Shown here piece by piece: positions 7,373 to 15,820 of a stretch of DNA of 64,000 bases. The notes below the pieces were generated by a model. That model was not told where the DNA came from, ran no database searches, and was given only the letters and a program-made list of their open reading frames with translations. Positions within the stretch are counted from its first letter, which is position 1. The number at the start of each line of letters is the position of its first letter. The stretch covers positions 62,001-126,000 of the forward strand of contig NZ_BSFE01000007.1 in the NCBI RefSeq assembly GCF_027922185.1, given 5' to 3'. Made by a program: the position numbers and the translations under genes. Source of the stretch: Maricaulis virginensis (GTDB taxonomy: Bacteria; Pseudomonadota; Alphaproteobacteria; Caulobacterales; Maricaulaceae).

Positions 7373-9139
7373 CTACATCCGTTCCGGCGCTTCCAGACCG
7401 AGCAGACCGAGGCACAGCTCCAGCTGCTTCAGCGTCGCTTCGGCCAGCGCCAGCCGCGAACGCTTCACCGCATCCGTCCCGGCGGACAGGATCGGGCAGG
7501 CCGAATAGAATTTCGAGAAGGCCTGGGCCAGCGTGAAGGCGTGGTCGCAGATCGCGTTCGGCGCCCGGTTCTCGCACGCCTGCTCCAGCGCCGCGCCGAA
7601 AGCGTCCAGCGCCAGAACGAGATCGCGCTCCTCGGCCGCCTCGGCCGAAATCGGCCCCGGCTCGACGCCCGCCTCGGCCGCCCGGCGCATCAGCGATTTC
7701 ACCCGCACCGCGGCATAGAGCAGATAGGGACCGGTCTTGCCCTCGAAACTGGTGAAACGATCCAGGTCGAAGACGTAGTTCGTCGTGCGATAGTTCTGCA
7801 GGTCGGCGAATTTGATCGCGGCAAGGCCCACCATGCGCGCCACCCGGTCATGCTCTTCCGCGCCGACATCTTCGGCGAGACCGGCCTCCTTGAGGCGTTC
7901 ATCGGCGCGTTCGATGGCGCTGGCGATCAGATCGGCCAGGCGGAACGTCCCGCCATCGCGCGTACGCAGACGCTTGCCGTCGGTGCCGTTGACCGTGCCG
8001 AACTTGACGTGTTCCAGCGACCCTTCCGGTGCCAGGCCGGCCTTGTCGGCAGCGCGGAAGACCTGTTCGAAATGGTCCGACTGCGCCAGATCGACGACAT
8101 AGAGCGTCAGGTCGGGGCCAACGGTCTGCTTGCGATCCAGTATGGTGGCGAGATCGGTGGTGCCGTAGAGGGAGGAGCCTTCCGACGTCACCAGAATCAG
8201 CGGCGCCAGCTCCTTCTTGTCGCCGTCACGGGCGACCCGGACGACCCAGGCGCCTTCGCTTTCCTCGGCCACGCCGCGTGCCTTGAAGTCGGCCACCAGC
8301 CCGTCGATCAGATCATTGACGTCGCTTTCGCCCTTCCACAGGTCGAATTGGACACCCAGATCGCCGAAATCCTTCTTCAGCGCCGCAACGGAAACGTCGA
8401 TGAAGTGACGCAGCAGGGCGCGATAGCCGGCCCGGCCGGCCTGCAGCTCGGCCGTCGCACGGCGGGACTTTGCCAGCCGGTCAGCGTCTTCCTTGGCCTT
8501 CTTCGAGGCCTGCGGATAGAGCCGCGCCAGATCCTCGATATCGACCGGCGGTTCGGACGGATAGCCGTCCGTGATCGCGGCGTCGAAATAGGGAAGATCG
8601 GGCTGTTCTTCTTCCAGCTCGGTGATCAGGTGGCCCATCTGCAGACCCCAGTCACCGAGATGGATGTCGGAAATCACCGTGTCGCCGCGGAAGCGGAACA
8701 GGCGCTGCAGGCTGTCCCCCAGCACCGAAGAGCGCAGATGGCCGACATGCATCGGCTTGGCCACATTCGGCCCGCCGAAATCGATCATAACCTTGCGCGG
8801 CTCGGACACTTGTGGCGCACCGGCACGGTCGTCCGACGCGATCTCGGCAGCGCGGGCATTGATCGCCGCGCCTGCCGGCAGGAGGTTGATGAAACCCGGT
8901 CCGGCGATCTCGGCCTTCTCGATCAGCGCATCACCGGAAATCCGGTCCAGCACGGCCTGGGCGATCTCGCGCGGCGGCTTGCCCGCCTGCTTGGCCGCCG
9001 GCATGGCGCCATTGCACTGAAAGGGAAAGCGTTCCGGGTTCTGCTTGGACGGGGTGACACGGCCCAGCTCCCGCGGAAGCTCGAGGGAAGCAAACGCGTC
9101 GCCCAGCACACCGCTGAGCTGTTCGGCAATAGAAGGCAT
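7373..9139 (-). CDS. argS: arginine--tRNA ligase
   Basis: Class I aminoacyl-tRNA synthetase charging tRNA-Arg in the cytosol. The 588-residue length is typical. An N-terminal Add-1 domain is followed by the HIGH-type signature PMHVGHLRSSVLGD with the GDWGLQMGHL segment behind it; the KMSK region is the degenerate GKRLRTRDGG usual for ArgRS. The C-terminal DALR anticodon domain contains YAAVRVKSLMRRA. The start at 9139 (MPSIAEQL) lies 4 bases after the stop of the upstream lipoprotein gene, so the two are probably co-transcribed. Confidence 0.97.
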   Translation of the reverse strand: MPSIAEQLSGVLGDAFASLELPRELGRVTPSKQNPERFPFQCNGAMPAAKQAGKPPREIAQAVLDRISGDALIEKAEIAGPGFINLLPAGAAINARAAEIASDDRAGAPQVSEPRKVMIDFGGPNVAKPMHVGHLRSSVLGDSLQRLFRFRGDTVISDIHLGDWGLQMGHLITELEEEQPDLPYFDAAITDGYPSEPPVDIEDLARLYPQASKKAKEDADRLAKSRRATAELQAGRAGYRALLRHFIDVSVAALKKDFGDLGVQFDLWKGESDVNDLIDGLVADFKARGVAEESEGAWVVRVARDGDKKELAPLILVTSEGSSLYGTTDLATILDRKQTVGPDLTLYVVDLAQSDHFEQVFRAADKAGLAPEGSLEHVKFGTVNGTDGKRLRTRDGGTFRLADLIASAIERADERLKEAGLAEDVGAEEHDRVARMVGLAAIKFADLQNYRTTNYVFDLDRFTSFEGKTGPYLLYAAVRVKSLMRRAAEAGVEPGPISAEAAEERDLVLALDAFGAALEQACENRAPNAICDHAFTLAQAFSKFYSACPILSAGTDAVKRSRLALAEATLKQLELCLGLLGLEAPERM

Positions 9140-9143
9140 GTTT

Positions 9144-9737
9144 CTAGTCCTGGCCGGCCGCCACGCGGAAACGCTGACCGGAGCGATTGAAGGCGATCTG
9201 TTCCGGCGTCAGCTCGAAGCCGACGATGATCTCGAAGTTCACGCCCGACGTGCCCTCGTCTGCCCGCGGGATCGAAATCGCGTCGATCTCCTCGGTCAGG
9301 TAGACGCGGTCCTCACCGGCGTCGAACTCGACACGGATCGGGAAGACTTCCTTGTGGATCACGTCGTAGTCACGGCGGGTAATGGCGACGAAATACTCAT
9401 AAGTGCGCGCATCACCGCGTGCGGCGGGACCGCGGCCGAAGCCCATATCGATCTCGAGATTCGCCAGGATCGGACGTTCGCCGTAATAGCTGCACAATGA
9501 GCGCACAGCGAGAATCTCACCCGTAAAGCCGACATTCTCGTAGGCCACTTCACCGCCTTCCAGCTCGACCAGACGCTGCGCTTCGTAAAGCGACAGGGCC
9601 GACGGGCACGGTCCGGCATTCGGTTCCGGCGACGAGAGGGCATCGGACACCGACTGGCAGCCGCTCAGCAGGCCGGCTGTGACAGCGAGGGCGGCGATGG
9701 ACCGCACGTGACTGGAAAACGCCCGAGTGAAATACAT
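9144..9737 (-). CDS. putative lipoprotein, unknown function
   Basis: A 197-residue protein with an N-terminal signal sequence and a lipobox (TAGLLSGC, modified Cys about residue 27), so it is probably lipidated and anchored in the envelope. The mature region holds a likely beta-rich domain (YENVGFTGEILAVRSLC, LANLEIDMGFGRGPA, VFPIRVEFDAGEDRVYL); I do not recognise the family. It directly precedes argS with a 4-base gap. Its upstream region is shared divergently with ispH. Confidence 0.75.
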   Translation of the reverse strand: MYFTRAFSSHVRSIAALAVTAGLLSGCQSVSDALSSPEPNAGPCPSALSLYEAQRLVELEGGEVAYENVGFTGEILAVRSLCSYYGERPILANLEIDMGFGRGPAARGDARTYEYFVAITRRDYDVIHKEVFPIRVEFDAGEDRVYLTEEIDAISIPRADEGTSGVNFEIIVGFELTPEQIAFNRSGQRFRVAAGQD

Positions 9738-9859
9738 TGTGCACTACCTGTCCTGGAAACGGACCCCGCCACTGGATAGCGGCCGGGCACTTTGTTAGGA
9801 CGGTCATACGATGCACATGCGGCTTCCGCAACGGCATCGCTGAAGGAGATTGCGAGCCG

Positions 9860-10807
9860 ATGAGCGCGCCCCGACCACCACTCACCCTTCTCTTGACCGC
9901 TCCGCGCGGCTTCTGCGCCGGTGTGGATCGGGCGATCCAGATCGTCGAACGCGCCCTCGAGCGCTTCGGCGCGCCGGTCTATGTACGCCACGAGATCGTC
10001 CACAACCGGCATGTCGTCGAACGGCTGGAAGCCATGGGCGCCATCTTCGTGGAAGAGCTGGACCAGTGCCCGGATGACCGGCCGGTGGTGTTTTCCGCCC
10101 ATGGCGTGCCCAAGAGCGTGCCGGCGGAAGCGCAGCGGCGCGAGATGATCTATGTCGATGCCACCTGCCCGCTCGTCTCCAAGGTCCATGTCGAAGCCCA
10201 GCGCCACTTCACCAATGGCGACGAGATCGTGCTGATCGGCCATGCCGGCCACCCCGAAGTCGTCGGCACGATGGGGCAATTGCCCGACGGCGCCATCACG
10301 CTGGTGGAAACCGTCGAGGATGCGCAGCACTTCGAACCGCGCGACCCGGCCAAGCTGGCCTTCGTCACCCAGACCACGCTGTCGGTCGACGACACCTCGG
10401 CCATCGTCGAGGCTCTGCAGGCGCGCTTCCCGCATATGAAGGCGCCGCACAAGGAAGACATCTGCTACGCCACCACCAACCGCCAGGACGCGGTGAAGGC
10501 CGTCGCCTCGCGCAGCGACATGGTCTTTGTGATCGGCGCGCCCAACTCCTCCAATTCGGTGCGCCTGGTCGAGGTCGCGAAACGGGCCGGCGCACCGCGC
10601 GCCGAACTTGTGTCCTGCGCTGCCGATGTGGACTGGGACGCGCTGGGCGAGGTCTCCACCGTGGGCATCACGGCCGGAGCTTCGGCACCGGAAGACCTGG
10701 TCCAGGGTCTGATCGAGGCTTTCCGCGAGCGCTATGATGTGACCGTCGAGCATGTCAGCGTGACCAAGGAAGACGTGGTCTTCAAACTGCCGCGTGCGGT
10801 GGCCTGA
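9860..10807 (+). CDS. ispH: 4-hydroxy-3-methylbut-2-enyl diphosphate reductase
   Basis: IspH performs the last step of the MEP pathway, reducing HMBPP to IPP and DMAPP with a [4Fe-4S] cluster. Three cluster cysteines are visible: RGFCAGVDRA (C19), VDATCPLVSKVH, and the third conserved Cys in LVSCAADVD or DICYATTNRQ (both carry Cys). The substrate motifs HNRHVVERL, FSAHGVPKSV and GHAGHPEVVGTMGQ are present. The ATG at 9860 is chosen, with AAGGAG 11 bases upstream; 315 residues is typical. ispG, which makes the substrate of IspH, lies elsewhere in the window at 52528-53673. A DUF1801 gene and rnhA follow closely on the same strand. Confidence 0.97.
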   Translation: MSAPRPPLTLLLTAPRGFCAGVDRAIQIVERALERFGAPVYVRHEIVHNRHVVERLEAMGAIFVEELDQCPDDRPVVFSAHGVPKSVPAEAQRREMIYVDATCPLVSKVHVEAQRHFTNGDEIVLIGHAGHPEVVGTMGQLPDGAITLVETVEDAQHFEPRDPAKLAFVTQTTLSVDDTSAIVEALQARFPHMKAPHKEDICYATTNRQDAVKAVASRSDMVFVIGAPNSSNSVRLVEVAKRAGAPRAELVSCAADVDWDALGEVSTVGITAGASAPEDLVQGLIEAFRERYDVTVEHVSVTKEDVVFKLPRAVA

Positions 10808-10818
10808 GGACACCGGCG

Positions 10819-11238
10819 ATGAGCCAGAACAAGACCCGGCCGACCAGCGTTTCGCCCTCAGATTTCATCGCCTCGATCGAGCATCCGGTGCGCCGCGCCG
10901 ATGCGGAAACCCTGCTGGAGATGATGACCCGTATCACCGGCTGGGAGCCGAAGATGTGGGGACCGGCAATCGTCGGCTTCGGGCAGTATCACTATCGCTA
11001 TGACAGCGGCCGGGAAGGCGATTTCATGCGCACCGGCTTCTCGCCGCGCAAGGCGAACATGGCCGTCTACATCATGCCCGGCTATTCCGATCACAGCGCC
11101 ATCCTCGCCCGCCTGGGCAAGCACAAGTCCGGCAAGTCCTGCCTCAATATCAACAAGCTGGCCGATGTCGATCTGGACGTGCTCGAAGAGCTGATCCGGG
11201 CCGGCCTGGCCGACATGGCGGAAAAATATCCCGAATGA
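10819..11238 (+). CDS. DUF1801 domain protein
   Basis: A 139-residue cytosolic protein of the DUF1801/YdhG-like family. Recognisable segments are TLLEMMTRITGWEPKMWGP near the start, IVGFGQYHYRY and the SCLNINKLADVDLDVLEELI stretch at the end. The biochemical role of the family is not established. It starts 11 bases after ispH and its stop overlaps the rnhA start by 4 bases (ATGA), so ispH, this gene and rnhA probably form one operon. Confidence 0.85.
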   Translation: MSQNKTRPTSVSPSDFIASIEHPVRRADAETLLEMMTRITGWEPKMWGPAIVGFGQYHYRYDSGREGDFMRTGFSPRKANMAVYIMPGYSDHSAILARLGKHKSGKSCLNINKLADVDLDVLEELIRAGLADMAEKYPE

Positions 11239-11672
11239 CCCTGATCGTGATCCACACCGACGGCGCCTGCTCCGGCAATCCGGGGCCCGGCGGCTGGGGC
11301 GCGATCCTGGAATGGAACGGCCACCGCAAGGAACTCAAGGGCGGTGAGCGCGACACGACCAATAACCGCATGGAAATGATGGCGGCGATCCAGGCGCTCG
11401 AAGCGCTCAAACGCCCCGGCCAGACGGTGAAACTGGTCACCGACAGCGTCTATCTGCGCGATGGCATCACCAAGTGGATCCATGGCTGGAAAAAGCGCGG
11501 CTGGAAGACCGCTGACAGGAAGCCGGTCAAGAATGTCGATCTCTGGCAACGCCTCGATGCGCTGACGCAAAAGCACGATATCGACTGGCAGTGGATCAAG
11601 GGCCATGCCGGCCACGCCGAGAACGAACGGGCCGACGAACTCGCCCGCGAGGGTCTCGCCGAAGCGCGCTAA
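11235..11672 (+). CDS. rnhA: ribonuclease HI
   Basis: RNase HI cleaves the RNA strand of RNA-DNA hybrids, removing primers and R-loops. The 145-residue protein has the four catalytic acidic residues in place: D9 (HTDGACSGNPGPGG), E47 (NNRMEMMA), D70 (LVTDSVYL) and D134 (ERADELA), plus the KGHAGHAEN loop with the catalytic histidine. Its start overlaps the upstream DUF1801 stop (ATGA). Its end overlaps by 4 bases the convergent end of the hybrid histidine kinase gene. Confidence 0.98.
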   Translation: MTLIVIHTDGACSGNPGPGGWGAILEWNGHRKELKGGERDTTNNRMEMMAAIQALEALKRPGQTVKLVTDSVYLRDGITKWIHGWKKRGWKTADRKPVKNVDLWQRLDALTQKHDIDWQWIKGHAGHAENERADELAREGLAEAR

Positions 11673-14600
11673 CCCGACGCTGCCCGGCCGCCGGTCTCAA
11701 GGCTGTCCGGCTCCGCAGACTCCCGCTCGGCAGACAGGGCCGCATCCAGCACACGGCGCACGCTTTCCAGATCGAGCGGCTTGGACAGATAGTCCGTCGC
11801 GCCGATATCGAGATAGCGCTCGCGCGCGCCGGCCGTCGCGTCAGCGGTGACGGCAAAGACCGGCAGATCGGCCCAGCGTTCGCCCGAACTGCGGATCTGG
11901 ATGATCGTGTCCTCGCCGGACATGACGGGCATCTGGATATCCATCAGCACCGCATCGTAGGGCGTGTTCGCCAGGGCTTCGATCGCCTCCAGCCCGTCGG
12001 TGGCGGTATCCACCTCGTGACCCAGCGAACGCACCAGCGCAGCGGCGACGACGCGATTGGTCTCGACATCGTCCACCACGAGAATCCGGCCCGGCGCCAC
12101 CGGCAGCGCCGGATTCTCCCTGCGTAAATCCTCGTCCTCGACAGCGGCCATTTGCGGCAGCGGCAGTTCGAACCAAAAACAGGCGCCCTCGCCCAGACGG
12201 CTGTCGACGCCGATCTCGCCGCCGGCCTGCCGGACGATCTCCCGGCAGATGGTCAGGCCCAGCCCGGAACCGCCATGCTTGCGCGTCACGGATGCATCGA
12301 CCTGTGCGAAGCGGTCGAAGACGTGCTCCAGCCGGTCTTGCGGAATACCCGGACCACTGTCACGGACTTCGAACCGGATCCGGTCGCCCTCTGTTCGGTA
12401 GATTCTTACGTCGACATGGCCCGTATCGGTGAATTTGACGGCATTGCCGGCGATATTGATCAGCACCTGGCGCAGCCGCGCCTCATCGCCGCCCACAATG
12501 GCCGGCACATCGGCCGCCATGTCGCAAGCGACCGCCAGGCCTTTCTCCCGCGCCATCGGTTCGACCACACGCAGCGCATCGGCGACCATGTCGTGCAGGT
12601 CGAACGGCTCGAAGGCCGCTTCAGCCACCCCTGACTCGATCTTGGAGATATCCAGCACGTCCTCGATCAGGCTGAGCAATGCCCGGCCGGAGGATTGCAG
12701 CGTCTCGACATAGTTCGCCTGCACCCCGTCGAGGTGCGTCATCTTCAGCAATTGCGCCATGCCCAGAACACCATTGAGCGGTGTGCGGATCTCGTGGCTC
12801 ATATTGGCCAGGAATTGCGACTTGGCCGCATTGGCCTGTTCGGCTTCCTTGCGGCGGCGGTCCAGTTCGCGGGCCGTGTTCACATCGTCGGTGATGTCGA
12901 AATTGGTACCGGAGATGACCCGGCTTCCGTCATAGCGGCGGACAATGGACGCACTCACGCGGACATGGCGGACGCTGTCGTCCGGCAGAATGGCGCGGTA
13001 CTCGAAGATGGCCGGCCCGCCGCTTTCGATCGCCTCATCGACAACGGCCATGACCCGGTGGAAATCATCCGGATGCACGCATTCGCGCCACTTCTGGAAG
13101 GTCATTTCCTCGTCGAAACCCTCCCGCCCGAAGATGCGGTTGCAGGCCTCGTCCCACCAGAAATACGGCTTGTCGATGCCGAACTCCCAGACGCCGACGG
13201 CCGACGCCTCCAGTGCCATGGACAAACGGCTCGACAGGGTTGCCATCTCGGCCTCGCGTGAGCGCCGTTCCGTCACGTCACGATAGGATCCGATCAGCTT
13301 GATCGCGCGGCCATCGGCAATCACCGGCTTGCCGACCACCTGCACCCAGATGCGGCGGCCGCGAGCCGTGACCATCGGGACTTCCATGTCCCAGCTGCCC
13401 AGATCGCCGATAAATCCGTCGACCGTCGTGCGCACATCCGCGCGTGCCTCTTCCGCGATGAAGGAGATGAGATCCTCGCGCGTGATCTCGCGGTTCGGCG
13501 GCACGTCAAGGATCCGGCGGGTGGTTGCGTCCCACTCCACTGCACCGGTCAAGAGATCGACTTCCCAGCTGCCGATCCCGCTCAGCTCGGTGACAGCGGC
13601 AAGCCGGGCGCGCGTGCGCTCCTCGACATCGACGAGGCGCATCTTTTCGGTGATGTCCTCGGCCGAACCGGCCATGCGGATCGCGCATCCGGACATGTCC
13701 TGCTCGGCCTGTCCGCGCACATGCAGATGCAGGTAGTGGCCGTCCGCGTGCTGGAAACGGTAGGCAATCTCCAGCGGCTCACAGGTTGTCCAGGCGTGTT
13801 GCAGGGCCTCGTGGACCCGCGTCCGGTCGTCCGGGTGAATCCGCGACAGCAACAGATCCAGACCGTCACGGGCATAGGTGCCGCGGTCCTCGGCACTGGG
13901 CGGGCGGCCGATAATCTCGAGCAGGCGGTTCGAGGTGAACAGCTCATCGTTGACGAGATCGACTTCCCAGATGCCGGCCGTCATGCCGGCGATGGCCAGG
14001 CTGAAGCGGCGCTCGGACTCAGCCAGCCGCTGCAGAACATTGTCACGGTCGCTGGAGGTGCGGCGTGCATAGATGATATCGCCGATGGTCTGCAGCAGCG
14101 GTGAAATATCCTTCAACGCAGCATCCGTATATCCATCCGGCCGGTTGGCGAGCCCCAGAAGGGCAACGAACTCGCCATGCGAGTGAAGCGGAATACCGGC
14201 ATAGGCGTTGAGCGGCGGATGCCCGGGCGGCAATCCGCCTACTGCAGCATGTTCCACCGGCGTGTTGGCGATGACCCGGTCGCCGGTCTTCAGGCTGTAG
14301 CCGAACAGGGTGTCGAGATTGCGGAATTCCAGACCGTTTTCCGCGTTGGTCTCGTAAAACTCGCGGGTCTGTTCGTTCCAGGAGATATCGGTGATCGCCC
14401 AGGTCTTGAGATAGGGGCGGCCGGCGTCCTGCAGCACTTCACCGATAAAGCCGTACTCGCTCTTGGTCAGGCGCAGCACCGTCTCCAGCAGATCGTCGAA
14501 CGCTTCGCGCTCGGCGCCCTCGCCGGAGATGAACACACTCTGCACACGCGCGATCGCGGCGAGGACTTCATTGGCCGTCGCGATATCGGCGTTTTCGAGT

Positions 14601-14677
14601 GCTGGTGTGCTGTGACGGTCAGCCAATCCTACCCCCGGACAAGCGGGCGGCCTGTCATTGCGCGCCCGATTTTCCAC
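11669..14677 (-). CDS. soluble hybrid sensor histidine kinase (GAF, PAS x3, HisKA, HATPase, REC)
   Basis: A 1002-residue kinase with no obvious membrane helix, so a cytosolic sensor. Order: GAF domain (about 55-208), PAS/PAC units (about 222-345, 355-475 and 485-605), HisKA with phospho-acceptor H628 in NMSHEIRTPLNG, HATPase_c with N box N741/N745 (NIAGNAVKFT), DSGPGIP and GGSGLGL, then a receiver domain with D913 in VLMDIQMP and K966. There is no C-terminal Hpt domain and no neighbouring response regulator, so the downstream partner is elsewhere. The start codon appears to be GTG at 14677 with a weak ribosome site. Its end overlaps rnhA convergently by 4 bases. The ligand is unknown. Confidence 0.93.
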   Translation of the reverse strand: MENRARNDRPPACPGVGLADRHSTPALENADIATANEVLAAIARVQSVFISGEGAEREAFDDLLETVLRLTKSEYGFIGEVLQDAGRPYLKTWAITDISWNEQTREFYETNAENGLEFRNLDTLFGYSLKTGDRVIANTPVEHAAVGGLPPGHPPLNAYAGIPLHSHGEFVALLGLANRPDGYTDAALKDISPLLQTIGDIIYARRTSSDRDNVLQRLAESERRFSLAIAGMTAGIWEVDLVNDELFTSNRLLEIIGRPPSAEDRGTYARDGLDLLLSRIHPDDRTRVHEALQHAWTTCEPLEIAYRFQHADGHYLHLHVRGQAEQDMSGCAIRMAGSAEDITEKMRLVDVEERTRARLAAVTELSGIGSWEVDLLTGAVEWDATTRRILDVPPNREITREDLISFIAEEARADVRTTVDGFIGDLGSWDMEVPMVTARGRRIWVQVVGKPVIADGRAIKLIGSYRDVTERRSREAEMATLSSRLSMALEASAVGVWEFGIDKPYFWWDEACNRIFGREGFDEEMTFQKWRECVHPDDFHRVMAVVDEAIESGGPAIFEYRAILPDDSVRHVRVSASIVRRYDGSRVISGTNFDITDDVNTARELDRRRKEAEQANAAKSQFLANMSHEIRTPLNGVLGMAQLLKMTHLDGVQANYVETLQSSGRALLSLIEDVLDISKIESGVAEAAFEPFDLHDMVADALRVVEPMAREKGLAVACDMAADVPAIVGGDEARLRQVLINIAGNAVKFTDTGHVDVRIYRTEGDRIRFEVRDSGPGIPQDRLEHVFDRFAQVDASVTRKHGGSGLGLTICREIVRQAGGEIGVDSRLGEGACFWFELPLPQMAAVEDEDLRRENPALPVAPGRILVVDDVETNRVVAAALVRSLGHEVDTATDGLEAIEALANTPYDAVLMDIQMPVMSGEDTIIQIRSSGERWADLPVFAVTADATAGARERYLDIGATDYLSKPLDLESVRRVLDAALSAERESAEPDSLETGGRAASG

Positions 14678-14734
14678 GAGCCTAGGATCTGCGCGTTACG
14701 ATGGATTTAAAAACGGCGATTGTGCATTTGCGTT

Positions 14735-14750
14735 CGAATACGAATATTCG
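14735..14750. promoter_or_regulatory. inverted repeat upstream of the hybrid kinase
   Basis: A 6-bp perfect inverted repeat CGAATA-cgaa-TATTCG lies 58-73 bases upstream of the kinase start, in a locally AT-rich stretch. It may be an operator or promoter-proximal element; nothing identifies the binding protein. Confidence 0.3.
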
Positions 14751-14787
14751 CTGCATCGCAACAAATACTTCGAGCCACAAAGACAAA

Positions 14788-14813
14788 GGGCCGCGGCAGT
14801 GATGCCGCGGCCC
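14788..14813 (-). terminator. intrinsic terminator after TonB-C-like gene
   Basis: An 11-bp perfect stem (gggccgcggca with tgccgcggccc) and a 4-base loop lie 33 bases past the stop of the minus-strand gene at 14847. On that strand the stem is followed by tttgtctttgt, a reasonable U-rich tail. Confidence 0.8.
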
Positions 14814-14846
14814 CAGGCCGGCTTTGCCGTCCCCCGAAGACGGAGG

Positions 14847-15194
14847 CTAGTTGCTCAGGCGGAATTCCAGCTCGTAGGAATGACCGTCGGTCTGGGCCGC
14901 GGCCGGCGCAAAGCGCCAGGCCTCGATGGCCGACAGGGCGGCGCGGTCGAACACGCCGGCCGGCGTGGCTTCGGCGATCTCGGCATTGACGACTTCACCG
15001 CTCGGGGCGACCGAATAGGTCACGCGGACAGAGCCTTCGATACCGCGGCGTTCGGCGCCACGCGGATACTCCGGGGCAACACGCTCGATCGCTTCGCGCT
15101 CCGGCGCGTCGGCGGCAGAGGCCGCACCGGCCAGGGCAACCGGAGCTGCAATCATGGAAAGGCTCAGGCAGGCGGAGAGGATGTTCTTGTTCAT
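14847..15194 (-). CDS. exported TonB C-terminal-domain protein
   Basis: A 115-residue protein with a signal peptide (MNKNILSACLSLSMIAAPVALAGAASA) and a single TonB C-terminal domain: PEYPRGAERRGIEGSVRVTYSV, VVNAEIAEATP, FDRAALSAIEAWRFAPA. Canonical TonB has an uncleaved anchor and a Pro-rich spacer before this domain; both are absent, so this is a free periplasmic version rather than the energy transducer itself. ATG at 15194 is taken as the start; an in-frame GTG at 15203 is possible. A good terminator follows. Confidence 0.8.
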   Translation of the reverse strand: MNKNILSACLSLSMIAAPVALAGAASAADAPEREAIERVAPEYPRGAERRGIEGSVRVTYSVAPSGEVVNAEIAEATPAGVFDRAALSAIEAWRFAPAAAQTDGHSYELEFRLSN

Positions 15195-15298
15195 GGCGTT
15201 CACTCAGCGAGGTTAGGTGCGTTTGCGAGCGAAGGTTTAGGGCCTGTGTCTTGCCACCTCGCTTCCGGAATCCCTAAATTTTGATCGAACCCGAAACT

Positions 15299-15793
15299 TT
15301 ATGCAGTGGCCTGCGAGTCGGGTGCCGCTGCAGCGGGCGCAATCGTCAGGATCACACCGCGAACCTCGGTCACGAACCAGTGCGCACCGGTTTCCGGATC
15401 GGATCCGTCCGCCGTCTGCGCCGACCATTCCGTATCGCCATAGCGTACCCGTCCCTGCCCCGCTGAAAAGGCCCCGACCACGGTCACCCGCTGTCCGACC
15501 ATCCGGCCGGACCGGTCGTTGAGACCGCTGTCCGATCCCGACTTCAGCGCCGGACGGACCCAGCGGTCGCCGGCCCAGAGGAGCGGCAGGGTCAGCACGA
15601 TGAACACACCCAGCTGGATCGGCCAGCTGACGCCGAAGGTTTCCATCGCCACAAAACCGGTCAGGAAAGCCGCGGCCGCCGGCCACAGAAGATAGGTGGT
15701 GCCGGTGAGCAACTCGGCGATCAGGATGACGCCGGCAATCGCCCACCAGGCCCACATGTTCATGCGGTCGAAGACTGAAAAGAGGATATCCAT
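15299..15793 (-). CDS. NfeD-family membrane protein
   Basis: NfeD proteins pair with SPFH/band-7 proteins in membrane quality control or microdomain formation. The 164-residue product has three or four membrane helices in the first 80 residues (for example WWAIAGVILIAELL and FIVLTLPLLWAG) followed by the OB-fold-like NfeD C-terminal domain (GQRVTVVGAFSAGQGRVRYG, ETGAHWFVTEVRG). It lies 27 bases after the band-7 gene on the same strand, the classic arrangement of this pair. Confidence 0.88.
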   Translation of the reverse strand: MDILFSVFDRMNMWAWWAIAGVILIAELLTGTTYLLWPAAAAFLTGFVAMETFGVSWPIQLGVFIVLTLPLLWAGDRWVRPALKSGSDSGLNDRSGRMVGQRVTVVGAFSAGQGRVRYGDTEWSAQTADGSDPETGAHWFVTEVRGVILTIAPAAAAPDSQATA

Positions 15794-15820
15794 GACAAAA
15801 ACCTCCTGTCGCCTGTCTGC

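Noticed and set aside
7085..9190. Long open frame on the plus strand across argS
   Set aside because: It is antisense to argS, has no family feature, and follows the codon bias of the real gene. Such frames are common opposite high-GC genes.
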